Part shown: in pieces, positions 16,982 to 24,688 of the stretch
How positions within the stretch are numbered: position 1 is the stretch's first letter
Layout of the letters: each line of letters begins with the position of its first letter
Assembly: GCA_903831485.1 (NCBI GenBank)
Contig: CAIKXW010000415.1
Span: forward strand, 1 to 37,439
Reading direction: 5' to 3'
DNA length: 37,439 nucleotides
Source: an uncultured Alphaproteobacteria bacterium
Lineage (GTDB): Bacteria; Pseudomonadota; Alphaproteobacteria; Caulobacterales; Hyphomonadaceae
Translations under genes and position numbers: made by a program
Notes under the pieces: model-generated
Told to the model about the DNA's origin: nothing
Seen by the model: only the letters and a program-made list of their open reading frames with translations
The model's database searches: none

Positions 16982-17230
16982 AAGGCCATGATGGCGGAGC
17001 AGGAAGGCGCGAGGATTGCGCCGCTGCTCCAACCGGATCGATAGCGCCCGAGGGGGGACAATGGCGCACGCCGCCGGGGGAGGCGGGAATCCGGTCGGGC
17101 CAGACTGTCGGGGGCCAGTCTTGAGCGACCAGCCTGGCGCCGGGGCTTTGCAATTTCCTGATCCGCGCTGCGCGACTTTTGGGCCGGCTGTTGACCAACA
17201 AAATTGTGGAGCGTTTCGCGACGGGACTCC
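16953..17230 (-). ncRNA. Candidate structured RNA in the purB-DUF1476 gap
   Basis: About 370 bases without a protein gene lie between purB and the DUF1476 gene. The segment is bounded on the minus strand by a terminator at each end (16953-16981 and 17243-17275) and contains further stems: GGAGCAG...CTGCTCC enclosing GGCGC...GCGCC at about 16996-17030, and AGACT...AGTCT near 17104-17123. Two minus-strand terminators with no gene between suggest a separate transcript. I could not match it to 6S, SRP, tmRNA or RNase P RNA by eye, and no clear promoter was found. Confidence 0.3.
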
Positions 17231-17242
17231 CGCGCGCAAAAA

Positions 17243-17275
17243 CCCCGCCGCGCCGTGGTTTCGGGCGCGGCGGGG
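17243..17275 (-). terminator. Rho-independent terminator of the DUF1476 gene
   Basis: CCCCGCCGCGCC (17243-17254) pairs perfectly with GGCGCGGCGGGG (17264-17275) around a 9-base loop. On the minus strand the stem is followed by TTTTT. It lies 36 bases after the DUF1476 stop. Confidence 0.85.
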
Positions 17276-17311
17276 CGGATGGCTTGGTAAACTGACGGCC
17301 CGGGCCGACCG

Positions 17312-17638
17312 CTATTTTTTCTCGGATTTGACCTGTTCGATGGCGGTTTCCATCAGCTCGGTCATCTGGCGCTGGAGCTGGTGGTCGGTGATCGCGACGC
17401 CGCCGGCGTCCAGATCGCCCTTCACCTTCCGGAACACGTCTTCATCGCCGGGGGCCTCGAAGTCGGATTTCACGACTTCGGTGGCGTAGGCCGCCGCTGC
17501 TTCGCCGGATTTGCCAAGCTTTTCAGCGGCCCACAGGCCCAGCAGCTTGTTTCGGCGGGCATTTGCCTTGAACCGCAGTTCCTGATCGAGGGCGTACTTT
17601 CCCTCTTCCGCCCCTGCACGTTTGTCGAAACTGCTCAA
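17312..17638 (-). CDS. DUF1476 protein, zeta-type F1-ATPase inhibitor
   Basis: Small helical protein of 108 residues. Homologues include the zeta subunit of Paracoccus F1Fo-ATP synthase, which inhibits ATP hydrolysis. The core ELRFKANARRNKLLGLWAAE and DEDVFRKVKGDL blocks are characteristic. The start is TTG at 17638, chosen because AGGGAGA lies 5 bases upstream and because the N-terminus SSFDKR matches the family's start region; no ATG is better placed. It is alone on its strand between purB and purC. Confidence 0.88.
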   Translation of the reverse strand: MSSFDKRAGAEEGKYALDQELRFKANARRNKLLGLWAAEKLGKSGEAAAAYATEVVKSDFEAPGDEDVFRKVKGDLDAGGVAITDHQLQRQMTELMETAIEQVKSEKK

Positions 17639-17816
17639 AACCGTCTCCCTGTGATCGCTTGCGTCCGCTCTCTCACATGCCGATATAGCCCCTGGGAAGG
17701 GCCAAAAACACCCCCGCGACGATGCCAGACGCGACGTCCATCGCGGGATGGGCTAGGAAACCTTTTCCTGTACGAGTCGCGAGGGCTGGCACGCCTTCCG
17801 GTCCTGGAGATGCGAC

Positions 17817-18578
17817 ATGGCCAAGCGCCGCAAGATCTACGAAGGCAAGGCGAAGATCCTCTATGAGGGGCCTGAGCCCGGCACGCTGATCCAGTATTTC
17901 AAGGACGATGCGACTGCGTTCAACAACGAGAAGCGCGCCGTGCTGGACGGCAAGGGCGTACTCAACAATCGCATCAGCGAATTCGTGATGACGCAGCTGA
18001 ACGGCATCGGCATCCCGACGCATTTCCTGAAGCGCATCAACATGCGCGAGCAGCTGATCCGCGAGGTCGAGATCATCCCGCTGGAAGTGATCTGCCGGAA
18101 TGTGGCGGCGGGCTCTCTGTCCAAGAAGCTCGGCATCGAGGAAGGCACGCCGCTGCCGCGGTCGATCATCGAGTTCTGCTACAAGAAGGACGAACTCGGC
18201 GACCCACTGGTCACCGAGGAGCACATCACGGCGTTCAACTGGGCGACGCACCAGGAGCTCGACGACATCATCGCGATGACGCTGCGCATCAACGATTTCC
18301 TGACCGGGCTGTTCGCCGGCGCGCGGATCAAGCTGGTGGATTTCAAGGTGGAATACGGACGGCTGTACGAGGGCGAGATGGTGCGCACTGTGCTGGCCGA
18401 CGAGATCAGCCCGGATTCGTGCCGCCTGTGGGACATGGACACCGGCGAGAAGATGGACAAGGACCGCTTCCGCCGCGACCTGGGCGGCGTCACCGAGGCC
18501 TATGCCGAGGTTGCGCGGCGGCTTGGAATCATCAAGGAAGCGGGCGGGGCGGAAATCCTGTCGTTTAACGGAAAGTAG
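17817..18578 (+). CDS. purC: Phosphoribosylaminoimidazole-succinocarboxamide synthase
   Basis: SAICAR synthetase: joins aspartate to CAIR using ATP in purine synthesis. It has 253 residues. The start [18 protein letters not shown], the substrate-binding block [31 protein letters not shown] and [11 protein letters not shown] are all canonical. GGAGATGCGAC precedes the ATG. purS begins 7 bases after its stop, so they are cotranscribed. Confidence 0.96.
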   Translation: MAKRRKIYEGKAKILYEGPEPGTLIQYFKDDATAFNNEKRAVLDGKGVLNNRISEFVMTQLNGIGIPTHFLKRINMREQLIREVEIIPLEVICRNVAAGSLSKKLGIEEGTPLPRSIIEFCYKKDELGDPLVTEEHITAFNWATHQELDDIIAMTLRINDFLTGLFAGARIKLVDFKVEYGRLYEGEMVRTVLADEISPDSCRLWDMDTGEKMDKDRFRRDLGGVTEAYAEVARRLGIIKEAGGAEILSFNGK

Positions 18579-18585
18579 CCAATCG

Positions 18586-18828
18586 ATGCGCGCGAAGGTT
18601 CATGTCTCGCTGAAGGCCGGCGTGCTCGATCCGCAGGGCAAGGCGGTGGGCGATGCGCTCGGCCGGCTCGGCTTTGGCGAGGTTGAGGCCGTGCGCTGCG
18701 GCAAGACGATCGAGCTTGAGCTTGCCGACGGCCTGTCGAAGGCTGACGCGGAAAAGCGCGTCAAGGAAATGTGCGAGAAGCTGCTCGCGAACACGGTCGT
18801 CGAGCGGTATTCGATCGAGATCGCGTAG
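18586..18828 (+). CDS. purS: FGAM synthase subunit PurS
   Basis: Small subunit of the three-part phosphoribosylformylglycinamidine synthase (PurS-PurQ-PurL); it bridges the other two and helps channel ammonia. From ATG 18586 it has 80 residues, standard for PurS: KVHVSLKAGVLDPQGKAVG at the start, ALGRLGF, and LLANTVVERYSIEI at the end. An open frame extends upstream into purC but is not part of the protein. purQ follows only after a gap of 950 bases occupied by accessory genes. Confidence 0.93.
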   Translation: MRAKVHVSLKAGVLDPQGKAVGDALGRLGFGEVEAVRCGKTIELELADGLSKADAEKRVKEMCEKLLANTVVERYSIEIA

Positions 18829-18835
18829 GACGCGT

Positions 18836-18970
18836 CTACTTCGCGTCCTCAGCCGTCTTGGCGACGACGTCGCCAACGGCGCCGACGTCTTTGCCGAGGC
18901 CAGCGATGGTGTTGCAGGCAGACGCCAGCAGCGGCGCGGCCAGGATCACGGCGATGAACAGTTTACGCAT
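18836..18970 (-). CDS. Entericidin-like micro-lipoprotein, copy 1
   Basis: A 44-residue peptide: MRKLFIAVILAAPLLASAC, a lipoprotein signal with lipobox LASAC, followed by NTIAGLGKDVGAVGDVVAKT and a short charged tail. The NTI.G.GKDV...G block is the hallmark of EcnA/EcnB-type entericidins, small membrane lipoproteins named from an E. coli antidote/toxin pair involved in stationary-phase lysis. In alphaproteobacteria they usually occur alone and their role is unsettled. It is convergent with purS, whose stop is 7 bases away. Confidence 0.85.
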   Translation of the reverse strand: MRKLFIAVILAAPLLASACNTIAGLGKDVGAVGDVVAKTAEDAK

Positions 18971-19048
18971 GAGGTTTACCCCTGACTGAAGTCCCGTGCC
19001 GGAAAGATGGCCTCTTGCGGCGCTTTCCGCAAGTTGGGGCCGGGTGCG

Positions 19049-19273
19049 CTAGGTGGGATCCGGACAGCCGTCGAGCACAAGGCCGTTGGCGTCCGGCCGG
19101 CAGGATGAAGGCGGGGCGACTGTCGAGCCAGGCGCTGGCGTTGCGGCGTTCTGGACGCCTGTGGCCGTGCCCGTCATGACGCCGCCGATTGTCTGAAGGT
19201 CGCGGCCTATCCCCTCGACCGTATTGCAGCCGGCCAGCGCCAGGAGGGCGCCGGCTGCCAGAAGCTTGTTCAT
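19049..19273 (-). CDS. Entericidin-like micro-lipoprotein, copy 2 (extended tail)
   Basis: A 74-residue peptide starting MNKLLAAGALLALAGC (lipobox LALAGC), then NTVEGIGRDLQTIGGVMTGT, clearly related to copy 1. Unlike a standard entericidin it continues with a Pro/Ala/Thr linker and a tail containing SSCRPDANGLVLDGCPDPT, whose two cysteines could form a disulfide. It lies 78 bases upstream of copy 1 on the same strand and may be cotranscribed with it. The gene to its right is divergent. Confidence 0.75.
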   Translation of the reverse strand: MNKLLAAGALLALAGCNTVEGIGRDLQTIGGVMTGTATGVQNAATPAPGSTVAPPSSCRPDANGLVLDGCPDPT

Positions 19274-19357
19274 CGCGTCCTCCATCATCGAATTGACCGT
19301 GCCTGAGGCTGGACCCGGAATCTGTCCAAAATCGGGTGAGCATTTCCCGAGGAATTC

Positions 19358-19699
19358 ATGACGCCAGCACACTGGACGCCGATCGTCCTGTTGATCGGGT
19401 CCAACCTGTTCATGACGGTGGCGTGGTATGGGCATCTGAAATTCAAGGAGTCGCCGCTGCTGCTGGTGATCCTTGCGAGCTGGGCGATCGCGTTCGTCTA
19501 ATACTGTCTCGCGGTTCCGGCTAACCGGATCGGCCACGCTTTCTATTCCGCGGCCGAGCTGAAGACGATGCAGGAGGTGATCACGCTGGTCATTTTCGCG
19601 GGCTTTTCCGTATGGGTGCTGGGCGAACCGCTGACGTGGAAACATGCGATCGGGTTCACGTTGATCGCGGTGGGGGCGGGGGTGATTTTCTACAAATAG
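19358..19699 (+). pseudogene. DUF486 (DMT-like) small membrane protein, broken by an in-frame TAA
   Basis: From ATG 19358 (GAGGAATTC upstream) the frame reads MTPAHWTPIVLLIGSNLFMT, VAWYGHLKFKESPLLLVILA, SWAIAFV, then TAA at 19499-19501, then YCLAVPANRIGHAFYSAAEL and on to GVIFYK with TAG at 19697-19699. Intact DUF486 proteins have a Glu in place of this stop (F.EYCLAVPANRIG), so one G-to-T change (GAA to TAA) explains it. Both halves, including four predicted membrane helices in total, are otherwise well preserved, so the lesion looks recent. A sequencing error would give the same picture. Confidence 0.85.
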
Positions 19700-19778
19700 C
19701 CGAGGCGCGAACCGCCCTCGCGACTCGTGGCGAAAGCTGCTAGACGCCCGCGAAACGGGTGCTTCCCAAGGACAGGTC

Positions 19779-20441
19779 ATGAAATCCGCTGTCATCGTTT
19801 TCCCCGGCTCCAACTGCGATCGCGACGCGCAGACGGCCTTGCGCCAGGTGACGGGGCAGGAGCCGGCGATGGTCTGGCACAAGGATGGCGCGCTGCCGGA
19901 CGGTCTGGACCTGATCGTACTGCCGGGCGGGTTTTCGTATGGCGACTATCTCCGCTCCGGCGCGATGGCGGCGGCGTCTCCGATCGGGGATGCAATCCGT
20001 GGCCATGCCCAGCGCGGCGGGTATGTGCTGGCGATCTGCAACGGCTTCCAGGTGGCGACCGAAATGGGGCTGCTGCCCGGCGCTCTACTGCGCAATGCGT
20101 CGCTGAACTTCGTCTGCCGTCCCCAGCCGCTGGCGATCGCGAGCAACTCTTCGGCGTTCACGGCGGGCTACAAGGATCAGCGCGAAGTCTCGTTCCCGGT
20201 CGCGCACCATGACGGCAACTTCTTCGCGGACAATGCAACGCTCGACCGGCTTGAAGGCGAGGGCCGCGTGGCGTTCCGCTATGTCGGCAATCCCAACGGG
20301 TCGGCGCGGGACATCGCCGGTATCCTGTCCGAAAATGGCCGCGTGCTCGGCATGATGCCCCACCCGGAGCGGGCGATGGCGGGGCAGGAGGGCGGAAATG
20401 ACGGGTTCAAGCTGTTCGAAAGCCTTATGGCTGCGGCGTAG
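19779..20441 (+). CDS. purQ: FGAM synthase glutaminase subunit PurQ
   Basis: Class I glutamine amidotransferase that feeds ammonia to PurL in the fourth step of purine synthesis. It has 220 residues, with FPGSNCDRD near the start, [12 protein letters not shown], the nucleophile Cys in VLAICNGFQ (about residue 87) and the catalytic His/Glu in MMPHPERA near the end. purL, the usual next gene, does not follow; instead there is a Dps fragment in the same frame after the stop. Confidence 0.96.
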   Translation: MKSAVIVFPGSNCDRDAQTALRQVTGQEPAMVWHKDGALPDGLDLIVLPGGFSYGDYLRSGAMAAASPIGDAIRGHAQRGGYVLAICNGFQVATEMGLLPGALLRNASLNFVCRPQPLAIASNSSAFTAGYKDQREVSFPVAHHDGNFFADNATLDRLEGEGRVAFRYVGNPNGSARDIAGILSENGRVLGMMPHPERAMAGQEGGNDGFKLFESLMAAA

Positions 20442-20471
20442 GGCTCGCGCTCAACCCTCGCGGGTACGCCA

Positions 20472-20804
20472 TTGAAGTCTGGTCCGTTGATCTTCGAGAC
20501 GCAGTACAATGGCCTATGGTTGTCGATAGACCTGATCGCGGAGCGCATCCGCTCGCTCGGCGAATATGCGCCGGTGGGCGAGCAGATCGGCGCCAAGTCC
20601 CAACTGCGGGCCGACAAGGGCGTTCCGGACGCCGAGACGATGATCACGAATCTTGTAACTGGAAACGAGCTTCTCGCGCGCTCGGCGCGGACGGCGCTGA
20701 AGGCGGCCGAAGAGGCTGGAGATCAGGCGTCGGCAGATCTGATGACGCAACGCGTTGCAGTGGCCGAGAAGACGGCGTGGATGCTGCGCGCGATGGCGAA
20801 GTAG
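20472..20804 (+). pseudogene. N-terminally truncated Dps (ferritin-like DNA-protection protein)
   Basis: The C-terminal two thirds of a Dps protein: FETQYNGLWLSIDLIAERIR, SLGEYAPVG, KGVPDAETMITNLVTGNELL and LMTQRVAVAEKTAWMLRAM. Intact Dps has some 50 further N-terminal residues including the HNFHWNV..P segment, which gives the ferroxidase His ligands; here only the Asp and Glu of DLIAE remain. Upstream the same frame runs back only to the purQ stop with unrelated residues, and the first possible start is TTG 20472. It probably cannot form the ferroxidase site. Read as a deletion remnant. A short expressed form is possible because the remaining frame is intact. Confidence 0.75.
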
Positions 20805-21302
20805 CTAGTCGACCGGCTTGAACTGCCAGGTCTGGGTTGTCTTTGCGCCATCGGCGCCGACGCGATCGACCTGTGCGTTGACGCCGGCTGCGCCATCGTC
20901 GGCATAGCTGATCGTCAGTTTTCCATCGGCGGACTGGAAAGTGATCTTGTTCGGTGTGATGGCCTTCAGAGGGGTGAAGTTCCACTTCATCCCGCCGCGC
21001 GTGTTGGCGACATCGAGGCCGTAGACGCCGTCGGCATTGGGGCCGATGCGGTGGTATTCGGTAAATGCGCCATCGACGCCGATCGCAGAGAGCGCTGTGC
21101 CGGTGACAACGCCATTCACCGGACCCAGAAACGCCTCTAGCACTTTCGATCCGTCTGCGTTGGTGTGGACTCGCACGCCCTGCATCCAACTCAACGAAGC
21201 GACCTGTTCGGCGCTGGCGACAGCCGGGGCGCCGGGCGTCTGGGCGATGGCGGGCGATGCGAACAAGAGGCCAGCGACCGTGACAAGGAATAGCGCTCGC
21301 AT
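20805..21302 (-). CDS. Secreted protein, DUF6265-like
   Basis: Exported protein of 165 residues from ATG 21302. The signal peptide MRALFLVTVAGLLFASPAIA is cleaved before QTPG. The mature part has a SLSWMQGVRV motif followed by beta-rich sequence (GGMKWNFTPLKAITPNKITF near the middle), similar in layout to DUF6265 proteins with their L.W..G start and lipocalin-like strands. Function unknown. It may be transcribed with trxB and the M23-like gene, which lie upstream on the same strand; the gap is 62 bases. Family assignment is tentative. Confidence 0.6.
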   Translation of the reverse strand: MRALFLVTVAGLLFASPAIAQTPGAPAVASAEQVASLSWMQGVRVHTNADGSKVLEAFLGPVNGVVTGTALSAIGVDGAFTEYHRIGPNADGVYGLDVANTRGGMKWNFTPLKAITPNKITFQSADGKLTISYADDGAAGVNAQVDRVGADGAKTTQTWQFKPVD

Positions 21303-21364
21303 GCGGTCCCTCACAGCGTGTGAGGTCGAGAGGATAGCGAAAAAAGGGCCGACACGCCAGCGGA

Positions 21365-21982
21365 CTAGCGCAGGCCGAGCAGCGGGCCGGGGTCGGGGCA
21401 GATCGAGAGCCAATGGTCCTGCTCGCTGCGACGGCAGACGCCGGGATAGTCGCCCTTGGCGCTGCCGATATCGAGGACGATCTGAAAGTGGAGATGAGGC
21501 GACCAGGCGCCATTCTCGCGCTTCGTGCCCAACACAGCGATCTTCTCGCCAGCCATGAAGGCGGTGCCGGGCTTGAGGCCCTTGAGGCTGTCGCGTGCGA
21601 GGTGGCCGTAGAGCGTGTGGAACTTCAGGCCCGCGACCGGTGCGTGTTCTAGGATGATGGTGGGGCCGTAGTCGCCTTCCGCATCGTTGATGCGTGAGGA
21701 ATGCACGCGGCCGCTGAGCGGTGTGAAGACGTCTGCGCCTGCCGGAGCGAAAACGTCCAGGCCGAGATGGACTGTGCGGGGCTCTTCGCCATAGGGCGCA
21801 AAGAGGGTCTGGGTGTAGACGCTGCGATCCTCGCCATATCCGCCGGCGCGCAGAGGTTCGCCGTGCCTAACATCAGGCGCGTCGAGCTTGCCTGGCATGG
21901 CCTTGAAGAGGCCTTCGATCAGCTCGATACCGGCGGGGCGGAATGTGGCGATCCAGCTATCATAGGCTGCGCGGTTCGACAT
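21365..21982 (-). CDS. M23 peptidase-like protein without signal peptide
   Basis: LytM/M23 metallopeptidase fold, 205 residues. Zinc ligands appear in VHLGLDVFAP (His 72, Asp 76) and SPHLHFQ (His 163, His 165), with LYGHL between. There is no signal peptide or membrane segment, unlike peptidoglycan hydrolases. The stretches YGPTIILEH and YGHLARDSLKGLKPG, and the DYPGV...ICPDP tail, resemble the M23 domain embedded in large phosphotransferase/M23/class III aminotransferase fusions. This would be a free-standing version, perhaps acting on a small substrate. It starts 3 bases after the trxB stop, so it is coupled to trxB. Confidence 0.8.
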   Translation of the reverse strand: MSNRAAYDSWIATFRPAGIELIEGLFKAMPGKLDAPDVRHGEPLRAGGYGEDRSVYTQTLFAPYGEEPRTVHLGLDVFAPAGADVFTPLSGRVHSSRINDAEGDYGPTIILEHAPVAGLKFHTLYGHLARDSLKGLKPGTAFMAGEKIAVLGTKRENGAWSPHLHFQIVLDIGSAKGDYPGVCRRSEQDHWLSICPDPGPLLGLR

Positions 21983-21985
21983 GGA

Positions 21986-22957
21986 TCAGTACGCCGCCGG
22001 GGCTGGTGCGTCCTTTGGGAGCCCTTCGATATACTTCTCGGCTTCCAGCGCGGCCATGCAGCCGAGGCCCGCTGCCGTGACAGCCTGGCGGAAGATGTCG
22101 TCTGCGACGTCGCCCGCGGCGAAGACGCCGGGGATGGATGTGGCGGTGGAACTCGGGGCGGTCTTCAGATAGCCGCCCTGTTTCATCTCAAGCTGGCCGG
22201 TAAAGAGGCTGGTCTGCGGCGCGTGGCCGATGGCGATGAAGATGCCGTGCACGGGCTGTTCGGCGACTTCACCGGTCTTGAGATTGCGCAGCTTCGCCTT
22301 GGTGACGCTGAGCGGGCCTTCCTGCCCGATCACGTCGGCCAGCTCCGTGTCCCACAACACGTTGACCTTCGGGTTCTTGAACAGGCGGTCCTGCAGGATC
22401 TTCTCTGCGCGGAAGTGGTCACGGCGGTGGACCACTGTTACCTTCGAGGCGAAGTGCGTGAGGTGCAGCGCTTCTTCCACGGCCGTGTTGCCGCCGCCGA
22501 CGACGATGACTTCCTTGCCGCGATAGAAGAAGGCGTCGCAGGTGGCGCACGCGGATACGCCAAAGCCTTTGAACTTGTTCTCGCTCTCGAGGCCGAGCCA
22601 CTTCGCCTGCGCTCCTGTGCAGATCACCAGCACGTCACAGGTGTAGATTGCTCCGCTGTCGCCGGTGAGGGTGAAGGGGCGCTTCTGCAGGTCTGCCTTG
22701 ATGATGTGGTCTTCCACCATCTCCGTACCGACATGGATGGCCTGGGCGCGCATCTGCTCCATCAGCCATGGGCCCTGGATGACGTCGGCGAAGCCCGGAT
22801 AGTTCTCCACGTCGGTGGTGATGGTCAGCTGTCCGCCCGGCTGGATCCCCGCGATCAGCATCGGCTTGCGCAAGGCGCGCGCGGCATAGATCGCGGCGGT
22901 GTAACCGGCAGGGCCGGAGCCGAGAATGATGATCTGGGAATGGCGGGTCGAAGTCAT
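21986..22957 (-). CDS. trxB: Thioredoxin-disulfide reductase
   Basis: NADPH-dependent flavoprotein that reduces thioredoxin. It has 323 residues, with the FAD dinucleotide fold ILGSGPAGYTAAIYAARA, the redox pair CATC (Cys 137 and 140), the NADPH-binding VVGGGNTAVEEAL and the C-terminal FAD block PGVFAAGDVAD. A perfect 7-bp hairpin (22972-22993) lies just upstream of the start. The next gene (M23-like) is 3 bases downstream. Confidence 0.95.
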   Translation of the reverse strand: MTSTRHSQIIILGSGPAGYTAAIYAARALRKPMLIAGIQPGGQLTITTDVENYPGFADVIQGPWLMEQMRAQAIHVGTEMVEDHIIKADLQKRPFTLTGDSGAIYTCDVLVICTGAQAKWLGLESENKFKGFGVSACATCDAFFYRGKEVIVVGGGNTAVEEALHLTHFASKVTVVHRRDHFRAEKILQDRLFKNPKVNVLWDTELADVIGQEGPLSVTKAKLRNLKTGEVAEQPVHGIFIAIGHAPQTSLFTGQLEMKQGGYLKTAPSSTATSIPGVFAAGDVADDIFRQAVTAAGLGCMAALEAEKYIEGLPKDAPAPAAY

Positions 22958-22971
22958 GTCAAATCCTGTGT

Positions 22972-22993
22972 CTGGCCCTTCCTAACGGGCCAG
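22972..22993. promoter_or_regulatory. Small hairpin upstream of trxB
   Basis: CTGGCCC (22972-22978) and GGGCCAG (22987-22993) are perfect reverse complements around 8 bases, 15 bases from the trxB start. It could be a leader hairpin or an operator. No T tract follows on the minus strand, so it is probably not a terminator. Confidence 0.25.
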
Positions 22994-23096
22994 CCGGATG
23001 GGCGAAATGGGGCAAGACGCGCCCGTCCGCTTATTCTGGGGATGCTGGTGTGAAAGGAAAAGGGCCAAGGGGGGCCATTGTGTCAGTTGAGCTTTT

Positions 23097-24125
23097 CTAG
23101 CGATTTGGCTGTCGTTCCAGCACACGACGCACGATCACGTCGGCTGCCCGAGCCGCTTCGCGAATTGGCGGGTAGGTCCAGGTCTGCAGGCTGCCCGTGA
23201 ACCAGCGCGCGGCGCGGCGGTCGATGAAACCTTCGTGGAGCCTGTCGAAGCGTGGGCCGCCGCCATCGAGCTTGAGGAGGTGGATCGGCTTCCCGAAGAA
23301 GGCGGGGTCCGCGATCATGTTTGCGCTTTCGCATGTGACCATGGCGGCGTCGCATTGCGATAGGAACGCCACGTAGGGATTGGGGCCGTCGCGTTCCTCA
23401 TTCTCCCAGAAGATGCCGTTGACCGTCGAGGCGAGACGACGGAAGCGGACGCGCGCGTGCTCGGGCGTGCGGCGGGAGACGGTGATCCAGAATATGCGCC
23501 CCTGGGCGAGGCGCTGGATGGCGCTCTCGATGGCTGAGACGTTCGCCTCCGTCATCTTGTGGTTCTTTGAATCGCCGCCGATCGACACGAGCACTTTCTG
23601 TCCCTGCACCACACGCAGAGACGGAAAGCGCGCCAGCGAGTCGTCGAGGCGCGCCTGCGAGAACCAGACGGGCGGACCGACGATCGGGAAGACGTTGGGG
23701 CCGGTGACGCCGTCGTGCTCGGGCGGGATGACGAGATCGAAACCGGCGAGCGGCACGCGCGGGTTCTGGGTCTGCACCACCAGCGTCTTGCCGCCGGAGA
23801 GTTTCCGCATCAGGCGCGAATACGGAATCGAGCGGCGCCCGGCCGCGATCCAGATGTCGGGCCATGGCGGGACGAGCTGCTCGCGCTGGGCCACGGGAAG
23901 GGCGGTAAGCGGCGACGGCCAGAGGTTGGGCGGCAGTGCGATCTGCCATCCTTCAGGCTGCAGGATCACCGGCGCGTCGCGATGCGCATTGGAGCGGATA
24001 TGCGCAAGGTCCGCCGCGCGCACAGGTTCGGCGAGCGCGGCGGCGAGCGCCAGCGTCTGGTTGAGGATGCCGGCGCGGCCATCCGCGACGCACCAGATTG
24101 CAGGCCCTGATTTTTCGTCAGCCAC
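23097..24125 (-). CDS. ELM1/GtrOC1-like protein (DUF1022, predicted glycosyltransferase-fold)
   Basis: A 342-residue protein of the family annotated as mitochondrial fission ELM1 in plants, with bacterial members in alphaproteobacteria. Characteristic blocks are ADGRAGILNQTLALA at the start, PDIWIAAGRRSIPYSRLMRK, NVFPIVGPP, VLVSIGGDSKNHKM and TCESANMIADPAFFGKPIHL, the last resembling a nucleotide-sugar binding region of GT-B enzymes. The biochemical role in bacteria is not established. The start is GTG at 24125, 12 bases after the greA stop; no better start exists nearby. Probably cotranscribed with carB-greA. Confidence 0.85.
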   Translation of the reverse strand: MADEKSGPAIWCVADGRAGILNQTLALAAALAEPVRAADLAHIRSNAHRDAPVILQPEGWQIALPPNLWPSPLTALPVAQREQLVPPWPDIWIAAGRRSIPYSRLMRKLSGGKTLVVQTQNPRVPLAGFDLVIPPEHDGVTGPNVFPIVGPPVWFSQARLDDSLARFPSLRVVQGQKVLVSIGGDSKNHKMTEANVSAIESAIQRLAQGRIFWITVSRRTPEHARVRFRRLASTVNGIFWENEERDGPNPYVAFLSQCDAAMVTCESANMIADPAFFGKPIHLLKLDGGGPRFDRLHEGFIDRRAARWFTGSLQTWTYPPIREAARAADVIVRRVLERQPNR

Positions 24126-24137
24126 GTGTGCGGGAAA

Positions 24138-24611
24138 CTATTTCCAGGCGATCGAAACAATCTCGTACGACTTGGCGCCGCCGGGAGCGGACACTTCCGC
24201 GGTGTCGCCTTCTTCCTTGCCGATCATGGCGCGGGCGATGGGGGACAGGATGGAGATCTTCTTCTCCTTCACGTTCGCCTCGTCTTCGCCGACGATCTTG
24301 TAGGTGTAGGTCTCGCCCGTGTCTTCGTCTGTCATCTTCACGGTGGCGCCGAACTTCACCGTCTTGCCGGCGAGCCGCGATGTGTCGATCACCTCGGCGT
24401 GGGCGAGCTTGCCTTCGAGTTCCGAAATGCGGCCCTCGATGAACGACTGCTTCTCCTTGGCGGCGTGATACTCCGCGTTCTCAGACAGGTCGCCATGGCT
24501 GCGCGCCTCGGCGATCGCCGCGATGATGTTCGGGCGCTCCTCGGACTTCAGAACCTTGAGTTCCGCCTGCAGGGCTTCGTACCCGCCGGAGGTCATGGGA
24601 ATGCGCTGCAT
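24138..24611 (-). CDS. greA: Transcription elongation factor GreA
   Basis: Rescues backtracked RNA polymerase by stimulating transcript cleavage. It has 157 residues, the standard size. The N-terminal coiled coil contains [37 protein letters not shown] with the acidic tip (DLSENAEYH), and the C-terminal FKBP-like domain ends [14 protein letters not shown] and SYEIVSI. It follows carB on the same strand by 77 bases, the usual alphaproteobacterial order. Confidence 0.97.
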   Translation of the reverse strand: MQRIPMTSGGYEALQAELKVLKSEERPNIIAAIAEARSHGDLSENAEYHAAKEKQSFIEGRISELEGKLAHAEVIDTSRLAGKTVKFGATVKMTDEDTGETYTYKIVGEDEANVKEKKISILSPIARAMIGKEEGDTAEVSAPGGAKSYEIVSIAWK

Positions 24612-24688
24612 GGGTAGTCCTATGGAAAAGCGCCGGAATTACACGGAATCATCATATCGGGCGGCCAGCGACCGCCCGTCTCGAATGA

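Noticed and set aside
19499..19501. Recoded stop (selenocysteine or pyrrolysine) in the DUF486 gene
   Set aside because: The codon is TAA, not TGA or TAG, and the family has Glu there; a point nonsense mutation or sequencing error is simpler.
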